Assembly (NCBI RefSeq): GCF_001045465.1
Contig: NZ_LFND01000002.1
Location: forward strand, 124,001 to 188,000
DNA length: 64,000 nucleotides
Direction: 5' to 3'
DNA from: Chryseobacterium angstadtii
GTDB taxonomy: Bacteria; Bacteroidota; Bacteroidia; Flavobacteriales; Weeksellaceae
Part shown: positions 18,102 to 25,495 of the stretch, one piece after another
How the letters are laid out: each line of letters starts with the position of its first letter
How positions within the stretch are numbered: position 1 is the stretch's first letter
Program-made: the position numbers and the translations under genes
The notes under the pieces: generated by a model
Told to the model about the DNA's origin: nothing
Seen by the model: only the letters and a program-made list of their open reading frames with translations
Database searches by the model: none

Positions 18102-20762
18102 TTAAATATAATGTTTTTCAAAATAGTATTCTGATTTATCCAAAGCTTTTTCCTCCATTCTAAAGCTGCTTTTCCACCATCCTACTTCTCCTTCTACGGA
18201 ACCGGTAATTATGATTCCGGAAAACTTCAATACCGGTTGGAAGTAAAGTCCTTTATCATCTGTATTAATGATAAAGTCTCCGCCAAAAAATGCTTCTCCT
18301 TCCAATCTGGCCTCCGCTCTGAAATCTATAATTCTCCTCTGTCTGCTGGCGTTAAATTTCCCGCCTATTTCAATGGCCAGTACTACTTTTACGCCCATTT
18401 TTCCGCCAATCGTTGTTTTACCGTCTATTTTTACTTTACCACCAATGATCTTCAGTGCTTCCATTTCTATTTCCAGCTCTCCGTAAAATGTTGCCGAAAA
18501 AGTGACAGCTCCTCCTATTTTCTCCAGCCCTTTTCTAAACTTGTCAATTAATTTGGCGGCGGCAGGATTTCCCGTTAAACCGTAAGATAGTGCAGTAACC
18601 GCACATGCTAAAATATCTATTTCAACGGAAGCTCCAATAACAGGCTTCAGCCCTATATTAATTTCACCTGTGGTTCCTAAAAGATTGGTTTCAGGATTTC
18701 TTTCAAGATACCATTTTCCAACAAAAGTAAGTTTGGGATACCTAATATCAAAACTTGCCGGAATTGAAGCTGTTTTTGCTGTACTTTGTGCAAAATTGAT
18801 TACATCTTGTAACACCCCGATAAAGCGGGCTATAAAACGTACGGCCAACCCTATTCTGTCTGCAAATTCATTGGTAAACGATCTTTTCGTAAGACCATTA
18901 TCCCATTCAGCGGTAAGCCCTACTCCTACGGAAATAGGAACCTTTCCGGATTCATTCATCCGCCATCTTTTATACCCTGCCTGTCTTGATTTTTCCTGAT
19001 GTTTGGCATAGATATTTCCGGGCGGCATATTGACTGCCTTGTAATTTGAAACATTAATTAAAAACTCAAAAGCAAGCTCCCATTTAATATCAGGATACAC
19101 TTTGAGTAAGACGGCTGTTCTTCTCTCATTGCTGAGATACCTGCAACTGTGAATGTGCAGATGAAACTGGTTGGGATTCGTGGCCATAGGCCAGATATAC
19201 TGTAACGGAAGAACAGTAACCCTTGAAATATCTGAGTAAACATTATAATCAAAAGAAGGGGTTGTAAAAGTCTGCATGGTATCTCCCTTATCTACCGCCT
19301 GTCCTACATCTATAATCTGAACCTGCTTTTTATGCTTTTTCTTGCTGTCTCTAAAACATTCCTTGGTATCAAATCCTGTAATATCTATGGTAAGCTTCTT
19401 TTTGGTTGAAACGCTTGGAGCCACTACTTCATAGTTAATGGTCTGGGCATCATGAGCATTAAACACAAAGGAAATATCAACTCTTCTGTTGTTTTCATAA
19501 TCCTTTTCATTTTTATATTTGATATTGTCCTGTCCCATTTTATCATCCGTGGGATCCACCTCTCCTTTTCCTACCGAAATTATTCTTGTGGGATCCAGGC
19601 CTCCTTCTGCAAAAAATTTCTTTACAACATCTGCCCTTCTTTGGGACAGTCCTTTGTTATAGTTTTGCTTTCCTATGACGCAAGCATACCCACTCAGGTT
19701 CATGGTAGAATCTTTGTGTTCCAGAAGGAATTTAAGGACATTATTCAATATGGCTTCTCCATCTTTATCTATGATTGTAGAATCATATTTATAGTAAATG
19801 GTTCTTTGAATCCGTTCCTGAAGTGCTGCAGACGACAGTTTTTTGATTCCTTTTCCATTATCAAAAACTTTTACTGTAGTATTATTGGCTTTCCCTTCCT
19901 TTACTTCAGTTTCCGTTATCTTAATAACTTCAAACTTACAGGGCTCGTACCGGGCTGCGTTTACGTCGGGTTTATATACTTTGGTAGGGGTCTGGTTTTT
20001 ACTAACGTTGGCATTGGTGGTAATTACTTTGTTTTTCACATTGAGATAGATGGCATGAAGATCATCACCCAGATTATCTTTAATGTACTGCTTTGATCCT
20101 GAATCTTTTACTTTAATATAAAATTCCTCTACATTCTGGATATTATCTACATAGGCCATCCATGAGTAAGTATTTTCTATTTTTAAATTCACCTCTCCGT
20201 CGATTACCTGTACATTGCTGTATACGTGTACCAGCTTATCTTTTTTGGCTGTCTGCTGATTCCAGAGTTCTATGATAAGTGTATTTCCATTAAGCCCTTC
20301 CGTTGTCAGATTAAGATAAACGATGTGGCCATAGGAAATATAGTTGTTTTTGCTTTGGTTTTTTATGCTGGTTTTGCTTCCTCTCTGAGTCGTCCATTTA
20401 CTGCTGATAATTTTAGGTTCGCACCAGCCTCTTACATAAAGTCCTACATTATTTTTGGTATCTCTTTTACCGGAAAAGCTAGCCTCAATATAAAATTGAT
20501 AACTCCCGGAAAATTGTTTGTCAATACTGAATTTATAACCTGTAGAAGACGGGACCTGATAGATAATAATTTTACGGTCATTGGTTTGTCTCATCCAGAT
20601 TACAGGCTTCTTTTTATCTTCGGCTGTTGTACCCGGCAGCCATTCATCTACCTGAAAAGTGACATCCTGATTGGGCACAATAGTAACTCTCTGCCCTGGA
20701 ACAGACATTTTCGGATAAAAATTCCCTTTTGTAATCTTTATTTTTTTTACACCTTTTGCCAT
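18102..20762 (-). CDS. large OmpA-domain protein, probable T6SS cargo or spike-associated protein
   Basis: An 886-residue protein with no signal peptide (it starts MAKGVKKIKITKGNF). Residues ~1-250 are beta-rich Ig/PKD-like repeats. Residues 322-434 form an OmpA C-terminal peptidoglycan-binding fold (YKYDSTIIDKDGEAILNNV, LSQRRADVVKKFF, NNRRVDI). The C-terminal ~300 residues are glycine-rich with alternating hydrophobic strands and a hydrophobic stretch near 700-730, reminiscent of membrane-active or beta-structured toxins, but no family is recognised. An OmpA domain without Sec signal beside VgrG and PAAR genes suggests delivery by T6SS (inference). Confidence 0.8.
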   Translation of the reverse strand: MAKGVKKIKITKGNFYPKMSVPGQRVTIVPNQDVTFQVDEWLPGTTAEDKKKPVIWMRQTNDRKIIIYQVPSSTGYKFSIDKQFSGSYQFYIEASFSGKRDTKNNVGLYVRGWCEPKIISSKWTTQRGSKTSIKNQSKNNYISYGHIVYLNLTTEGLNGNTLIIELWNQQTAKKDKLVHVYSNVQVIDGEVNLKIENTYSWMAYVDNIQNVEEFYIKVKDSGSKQYIKDNLGDDLHAIYLNVKNKVITTNANVSKNQTPTKVYKPDVNAARYEPCKFEVIKITETEVKEGKANNTTVKVFDNGKGIKKLSSAALQERIQRTIYYKYDSTIIDKDGEAILNNVLKFLLEHKDSTMNLSGYACVIGKQNYNKGLSQRRADVVKKFFAEGGLDPTRIISVGKGEVDPTDDKMGQDNIKYKNEKDYENNRRVDISFVFNAHDAQTINYEVVAPSVSTKKKLTIDITGFDTKECFRDSKKKHKKQVQIIDVGQAVDKGDTMQTFTTPSFDYNVYSDISRVTVLPLQYIWPMATNPNQFHLHIHSCRYLSNERRTAVLLKVYPDIKWELAFEFLINVSNYKAVNMPPGNIYAKHQEKSRQAGYKRWRMNESGKVPISVGVGLTAEWDNGLTKRSFTNEFADRIGLAVRFIARFIGVLQDVINFAQSTAKTASIPASFDIRYPKLTFVGKWYLERNPETNLLGTTGEINIGLKPVIGASVEIDILACAVTALSYGLTGNPAAAKLIDKFRKGLEKIGGAVTFSATFYGELEIEMEALKIIGGKVKIDGKTTIGGKMGVKVVLAIEIGGKFNASRQRRIIDFRAEARLEGEAFFGGDFIINTDDKGLYFQPVLKFSGIIITGSVEGEVGWWKSSFRMEEKALDKSEYYFEKHYI

Positions 20763-20773
20763 TTCTTTATGAT

Positions 20774-21262
20774 TTAGATTACACCATCCTGCCCTCCGTA
20801 TTTGGGCTGCTCATTATACATTTCCTCAGAATCCACCAGCGGATTGATCTGCTGCTGTACATCCTGATCCGCATTTTTAAAGTTCTGCGGGCTGCCTTCC
20901 GTTCTCTGTCCGTGATCTATGATTTCAATGCAGGGTGTTCCGGCAATAGCGCAGACGGCTTTGCTATCTTCTAAAATGATATATCCGTTGTTGTTGAGCT
21001 GTACTTTTTCATAAAAATTCTGCCATTCCGTGACCATAATTTTGCAGGGCGGAGGCGGACTTCCCATTTTGAGACAGTTCCCGAAAGTATTTTTCTCAAA
21101 TGTAGCGGCTCCTATTTCTTTCGTGGTAACGATCAGTTTTTTAGAAGCATTTTTATCGTTTGCGTATTCTTTCTGGTGCGAGAGTACTTTAAGTTTGTCC
21201 GGAGCTTGTCCGAACTGGCATTTGCACATAGCACCCTGTACTACAATATGTTTTTCTGCCAT
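20774..21262 (-). CDS. PAAR-like DUF4280 protein (T6SS spike tip)
   Basis: A 162-residue cytoplasmic protein of the DUF4280 family, with the diagnostic N-terminus (HIVVQGAMCKCQFG), a GNCLKMGSPPPPCK centre and CAIAGTPCIEIIDHGQ near the C-terminus. Six conserved cysteines could bind metal, as in PAAR tips that cap VgrG. Family knowledge places DUF4280 proteins at the end of contractile-injection spikes. The gene sits 11 bases before the OmpA-domain gene and 2 bases after a tiny 45-codon gene, consistent with an operon carrying spike plus effector. Confidence 0.9.
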   Translation of the reverse strand: MAEKHIVVQGAMCKCQFGQAPDKLKVLSHQKEYANDKNASKKLIVTTKEIGAATFEKNTFGNCLKMGSPPPPCKIMVTEWQNFYEKVQLNNNGYIILEDSKAVCAIAGTPCIEIIDHGQRTEGSPQNFKNADQDVQQQINPLVDSEEMYNEQPKYGGQDGVI

Positions 21263-21264
21263 GG

Positions 21265-21402
21265 CTAAAATTCTTTATTTGAAATTACTAATCTGCTTAA
21301 ATATTCATTCCCGAATTCCGGATCAAATTTAGATGCCCCGTCATATTTCAGGTTATAAAGATCGACCGTTGTTGAGAATTGATGATTTGGTTTGATTCTC
21401 AT
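21265..21402 (-). CDS. 45-residue small protein in the T6SS operon
   Basis: ATG at 21402, TAG at 21267-21265. The product starts MRIKPNHQFSTTVDLYNLKY and ends LVISNKEF. The gene lies exactly between the LysM gene (22 bases away) and the DUF4280 gene (2 bases away), so its spacing matches the neighbours. No signal, no cysteines, no known family. The tight fit in the operon is the main support for it being real. Confidence 0.65.
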   Translation of the reverse strand: MRIKPNHQFSTTVDLYNLKYDGASKFDPEFGNEYLSRLVISNKEF

Positions 21403-21424
21403 GTTGTTACGTTTTTTTTCTCAA

Positions 21425-22465
21425 TTAGTCTGCCAGGGCAGCTACTACTACTGATATCTTCTTTTTCTTTTCGAGCTGTATATCACATTCCAGATACATT
21501 GATTCTGAAAGTGAGGTTTCTCCGTTCAGATGATAAGTGATCCTGAAATCTCCCTCATGATTCATCACCGGATCGTCATCAATAATCATGGAAAACGGGG
21601 CTTTATTCATAAAATCATACACCGTTCTTTCGTCATTCAGCTTTCCTTCGCCTTCTATATGAATCAGGTTGTATTCATCTTTCAGAGGATCTATTTCCAG
21701 CTGCACTTTATATCTGGGTTCCACCGGATTATTGACAATCGGGAAACTTTCCGCTGTTTCCGTCTGATAGTTCTGTCCGAAACTCTGGTATATCCCGAAA
21801 AATAATGTTCTGATGAAATAATCATTTTTGAGGTAAAGATCTATTGCATCGGGCTCATATATTACCTTTTCTATTTTTTCGCAATAATGGTCTACCGTTT
21901 CACCATCAAATTCTTTATAGACTTCTTCTTTTACAGCGGGCCATCTTTCTTTAAACACCGAAAGATTTTCTACCGCGCTGAATTTCCCCTGCTCATCTAC
22001 ACTGATCTGCAACGGATAGAGCACCTGAGAGGTTTTATACGCCAGCAGATCGGCTATTTCGTTTACTTCTTCTTCATTCAGATAAAGGGCGGAAGTCCTG
22101 TCTATATCAAAATAATGCAATTTGTTCTCTGTTTTCAGCCAACGTACAGACATTTCATATTTCAGTTCATTCTTATGATCATCATTTTCAATGGTAATGG
22201 TAACCCCATATTTTTTGAATGAATTCTGCGGCTGAAAAACTACTTTGTTTCCCCTACCGAATTCCACCAGTCTTTTTTTATCCGTAACAGCCGTTCTGGG
22301 AAGAAATATTTCCTTCTGGCCGGTAAGCTCTATCAGGATCATATCTTTTACGCCACAGTGGTTATTGTGAAACTGTTTTAAAGCATCTGCATCCAAATGA
22401 TACAATGTGGCTATACTTTTTAAGCTTTCCTCTTTCCGGATGGTATGTATATTAAATTTCTGCAT
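21425..22465 (-). CDS. LysM-domain protein of the T6SS cargo cluster
   Basis: A 346-residue cytoplasmic protein. Residues 1-50 match a LysM module (HTIRKEESLKSIATLYHLDADALKQFH), which in contractile-injection systems often marks spike- or baseplate-adaptor proteins. The remaining ~290 residues are acidic, beta-rich and of unrecognised family. No Sec signal is present, so peptidoglycan binding in the own periplasm is unlikely. It follows the 100-residue membrane protein gene by 28 bases. Possible adaptor loading the DUF2235 lipase or the OmpA-domain protein (inference). Confidence 0.78.
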   Translation of the reverse strand: MQKFNIHTIRKEESLKSIATLYHLDADALKQFHNNHCGVKDMILIELTGQKEIFLPRTAVTDKKRLVEFGRGNKVVFQPQNSFKKYGVTITIENDDHKNELKYEMSVRWLKTENKLHYFDIDRTSALYLNEEEVNEIADLLAYKTSQVLYPLQISVDEQGKFSAVENLSVFKERWPAVKEEVYKEFDGETVDHYCEKIEKVIYEPDAIDLYLKNDYFIRTLFFGIYQSFGQNYQTETAESFPIVNNPVEPRYKVQLEIDPLKDEYNLIHIEGEGKLNDERTVYDFMNKAPFSMIIDDDPVMNHEGDFRITYHLNGETSLSESMYLECDIQLEKKKKISVVVAALAD

Positions 22466-22493
22466 ACAGTATTCTGCATCAATATTCTTTATT

Positions 22494-22796
22494 TTATTTA
22501 ATGCTCAGGATGTAAATAATTAATAAGGCAATCCCTGAGAGCATCAATATGAAGTTCGTCATTCTGTTCGTCTCATTTTTGGTGAAAAAACTGACTATAA
22601 TTTCAACCAAATTCCAGAAACACCACAAAAGGATCCAGCAGACATTCAGAACAAGATTCATAGGAATGGACATCCCGCTGTTTCCTCCTATCGACTGAAC
22701 GGGAGCTCCAAACCAGGAATCCCAGTTATCATAGATATAAATCAGCAGAAATCCCAATACTAAGACCCCGATTCTTATGCCCAGATGTTTATTCAT
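22494..22796 (-). CDS. small three-helix membrane protein, candidate immunity protein
   Basis: A 100-residue protein with three predicted transmembrane helices (~7-27, ~48-72, ~78-99). It starts 4 bases after the lipase gene stop, the classic position for an immunity protein to a membrane-acting effector. No family recognised. Role is inferred only from location. Confidence 0.7.
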   Translation of the reverse strand: MNKHLGIRIGVLVLGFLLIYIYDNWDSWFGAPVQSIGGNSGMSIPMNLVLNVCWILLWCFWNLVEIIVSFFTKNETNRMTNFILMLSGIALLIIYILSIK

Positions 22797-22800
22797 ATCA

Positions 22801-24222
22801 TTAAGCTTTATGCTTTACCCTTTCTCTGTCTGATGTAGGATCCATTCCGATTCCTTCTCTTCTGGCAGACCAGTGAAGGTATTTATTTCTGAGTATCCTC
22901 AAATCATCCTGTTCTTTCATCTCTTTCTGATAATCCGCATATTTCTGTTCCGGTATAGAGGCGCCTCCATAAGCGGTTTCCACGTCTTTATACCTTTTAA
23001 AGATGTATTGTTTTCCGTCTGCCATTGCATAGGGCCTCAGACGGTTTTTCACTCTTACCAGCAGCTGATCATCCGAAATGGAATAAGTTTCGTCGGTAAG
23101 CTTTTTTATAGTCAGGGGAACTGTTTTCTGAACTCCGTATTCTGCCATAAAATGTAAGGGAATATAGCTATACGTTTTTTTCAAAAATGCACGGGACCCT
23201 TTTAATGCCAGATAAAATCCGGGAGTAATGGTCAGTTCATTTTCCTTGTACCAGGCTTCCGCAATAAGTTTGGCTTTTAATGTTTCCAATTTTGCACTGG
23301 TTGTCCATGAGGTTTCAACTTCTTCCCAGGTCTCGGGACCATCTTCGTACGCTCCTCCTACATCACAGTGCACACCGGGAAATATTTTCTCAATGCCTAC
23401 AGGTACATTGGTAAGGTCAAAGTTTTCTCTGTGCTCGTTTTCCGCTACAAAATGAATAATAGTCTGTGCTCTTCCGATGTCATTCAGACCTAATTCCGCA
23501 ACATCATTATGAAAATTAGGCATTGCAGAAAAATTTTTGGAATAGGAAGAAACGGTATCATAAATACCAAGAAATCTTACCCTCAATACATCGACGGTAA
23601 TTCCAGCTTCCTGCAGCTTCAGTCCCAAATGTCCCCATTTTGGCAGCTCCTCGGATTCTACAGTACTTCCGTCACTGTCAGAATGAGAAGTAACGGTCAT
23701 TCCCTCATATGAAACAGTGGTTGTTTTGGCTTTGTATTTTGATTTTCCTATCTCGTGTAAGAAATTACGGGCTGCCGCTGCACCACGGCTGAAACCGAAA
23801 ACATCAAAAGTAAGAACAGCAATTTTATCCGCTTTTTTTGAACTCTTGATGGTTTTTACTTTTTTTACGATCTCCTCACAACCTTTTCTCACTTTTCCGC
23901 GGATTCCGGTATCCCCCGTTCCAAAAGCATAACCCAGCATAGAGTCTTCCTTTTTGTCTTCCGTCCCGATTCCTTCTATATAAATTCCAAAATTTTTGTC
24001 GTAATTATCCCATAAGCGCGCTACATTGCTCCAGTCGTTGTTATAACTGTTATTATCACCGGGTTTTCCTCCGTTTTTCTTATAATCGGCTGTTTTTTCC
24101 CTTCTTTCGGTGGTATTGGTTTTATTATTCAAAGTTCCGTCATAAAATATCCCAAGAGTAATGTCTAACACTTCCTCTTTGGCTATTTCCGGGGTATAAT
24201 CTCCAAATTTATTATTGTGCAT
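22801..24222 (-). CDS. DUF2235 alpha/beta-hydrolase, Tle1-like T6SS lipase effector
   Basis: A 473-residue protein of the DUF2235 family. It begins with the hydrolase core strand LGIFYDGTLNN, has the nucleophile elbow GFSRG (residues 143-147, Ser145), then LGIYDTVSSY (Asp222) and FPGVHCDVGGAYEDG (His285), giving a plausible Ser-Asp-His triad. Tle1 effectors of this family are phospholipases injected by T6SS into rival cells. No Sec signal; a VgrG gene lies upstream and a small membrane protein plus a DUF2931 lipoprotein lie next to it, giving immunity candidates. Activity on lipids is inferred from the family. Confidence 0.9.
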   Translation of the reverse strand: MHNNKFGDYTPEIAKEEVLDITLGIFYDGTLNNKTNTTERREKTADYKKNGGKPGDNNSYNNDWSNVARLWDNYDKNFGIYIEGIGTEDKKEDSMLGYAFGTGDTGIRGKVRKGCEEIVKKVKTIKSSKKADKIAVLTFDVFGFSRGAAAARNFLHEIGKSKYKAKTTTVSYEGMTVTSHSDSDGSTVESEELPKWGHLGLKLQEAGITVDVLRVRFLGIYDTVSSYSKNFSAMPNFHNDVAELGLNDIGRAQTIIHFVAENEHRENFDLTNVPVGIEKIFPGVHCDVGGAYEDGPETWEEVETSWTTSAKLETLKAKLIAEAWYKENELTITPGFYLALKGSRAFLKKTYSYIPLHFMAEYGVQKTVPLTIKKLTDETYSISDDQLLVRVKNRLRPYAMADGKQYIFKRYKDVETAYGGASIPEQKYADYQKEMKEQDDLRILRNKYLHWSARREGIGMDPTSDRERVKHKA

Positions 24223-24284
24223 CGTTCTTATTTTAATATTAATGACAGAAGCATCAGTTTACAAAGATGTGTGGCTGACGATCA

Positions 24285-25337
24285 TTACTCTATTTTACGG
24301 GATAATCTGATCTTCGCTTTGGTAATCGGCAGTTCTTCTTTTTCACTTTTTAATGAAAGGGCAGCACCTGTATTATCTGCGTTTACCTTTATCGTAAAGG
24401 CTATGTTCTTTTCTTTTCCCAGCTTTTGGAACAGGTCAAAAATTTCTTTTTCGTCAAAAGAATCTACCCATACCGCGTATCTGTTTTTATTCTGATCTCT
24501 CCAGTAAAAACCGCAGAATTTGGGAACCGCTCTTTTTTTATAGGTATCTGCCGTTAAGGTTTCACCAAAAAGATTTTCCTGTTCGCCGTTATAGCTGGTC
24601 AATCCAAAATCTATCCATTCACTACCTTCGGGCAATATTACGGAAGGTTTCCAGTTGTATCTTTCTCTGTATACATCATAGATATCCGGAGCCGGATACC
24701 CTTCTTTTTCTATTTTGGCTCTAATTTCCGGTTTGAATGTTTCATAAGAAGGGTCTTTCACCATTCTGTCTGCAAAACCTTCTTTGAGCATGTACTTGGC
24801 ATTCTCATAGGCTTTTTCCTGGGTAATAATCGTATCATGAGCCTGAAAAACACCTACTTCTTTCTGATTCCCCGGACCGTTGATCCATAAAACGACTCTC
24901 CCTTTCGGGGCAAGTCCTACAATAAAATTGGTGTAGGTTGCCTTCTTGCCGTTGTCCTGATCTATAAAGCCTTTTTCAAAAAGTTCTTTTATTTTTTCGT
25001 GATCCAGATTCCACTTTCCGGTGTAAAATGTTTTTTCCACGAGAGAATACCAGGTAAATTCCAGGGTGGTGGGAATATCCATCTGCTGGGTTTCCACACT
25101 CATGGTTCCGCCTTCATTTCCCCAGCCTGTATTCTGAGTACCCCAGATGGCATCGAAACCATAGGTGAAATCATCTGCAATGATGGCTCCTTTGTAAACC
25201 TCCATCGGATATTCCTGTGGTGCCGAAACGGTTCCCAGCCAACTGTATTTTTGTTCCATTTTTTTATTTTGACAATTGATTAATGAGAAACTACCTGCAA
25301 TAAAAAGAATCAGAATTCTTAATTTACTTGTTTCCAT
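24285..25337 (-). CDS. DUF2931 lipoprotein
   Basis: A 350-residue lipoprotein: hydrophobic signal ending FSLINC (Cys at residue 22). The body has the DUF2931 pattern, beginning WLGTVSAPQEYPMEVYKGAI and including GWGNEGGT, an LEFTWYSLVEKTFY segment and GRVVLWINGPG. DUF2931 lipoproteins are frequent in Bacteroidota T6SS and effector loci; a periplasmic immunity role against the adjacent lipase is a reasonable inference. The start overlaps the 3' end of the 56-codon gene by 14 bases. Confidence 0.85.
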   Translation of the reverse strand: METSKLRILILFIAGSFSLINCQNKKMEQKYSWLGTVSAPQEYPMEVYKGAIIADDFTYGFDAIWGTQNTGWGNEGGTMSVETQQMDIPTTLEFTWYSLVEKTFYTGKWNLDHEKIKELFEKGFIDQDNGKKATYTNFIVGLAPKGRVVLWINGPGNQKEVGVFQAHDTIITQEKAYENAKYMLKEGFADRMVKDPSYETFKPEIRAKIEKEGYPAPDIYDVYRERYNWKPSVILPEGSEWIDFGLTSYNGEQENLFGETLTADTYKKRAVPKFCGFYWRDQNKNRYAVWVDSFDEKEIFDLFQKLGKEKNIAFTIKVNADNTGAALSLKSEKEELPITKAKIRLSRKIE

Positions 25338-25494
25338 GGGACATTATTTTCTTATTGCTTGCCAAAACGAGGTTGTTTTTCTGAGCTTCCACATTAATTT
25401 TCTGTGCAATCTTTTCAACCTTTTTGCCGACATTCAGATGGTAGGTATCGTTCACCTTTATCTGTATATTTTTTGCTGTTTTGATGATCGCCAT
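25324..25494 (-). CDS. 56-residue VgrG-adjacent small protein
   Basis: ATG at 25494, one base after the VgrG stop codon; stop at 25326-25324 overlaps the DUF2931 start. The product begins MAIIKTAKNIQIKVNDTY and ends KKIMSHGNK. An in-frame ATG at 25521 would overlap VgrG and is less likely. The VxIxAxxxxLxLxS-like alternation resembles gp5 C-terminal needle repeats, so it may be a detached piece of the spike or an adaptor (inference). Confidence 0.6.
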   Translation of the reverse strand: MAIIKTAKNIQIKVNDTYHLNVGKKVEKIAQKINVEAQKNNLVLASNKKIMSHGNK

Positions 25495-25495
25495 A

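Noticed and set aside
19452..20096. 214-codon plus-strand frame opposite the OmpA-domain gene
   Set aside because: Antisense to a well-supported gene with an identifiable domain; composition (Phe/Ile rich) typical of shadow frames in AT-rich DNA.
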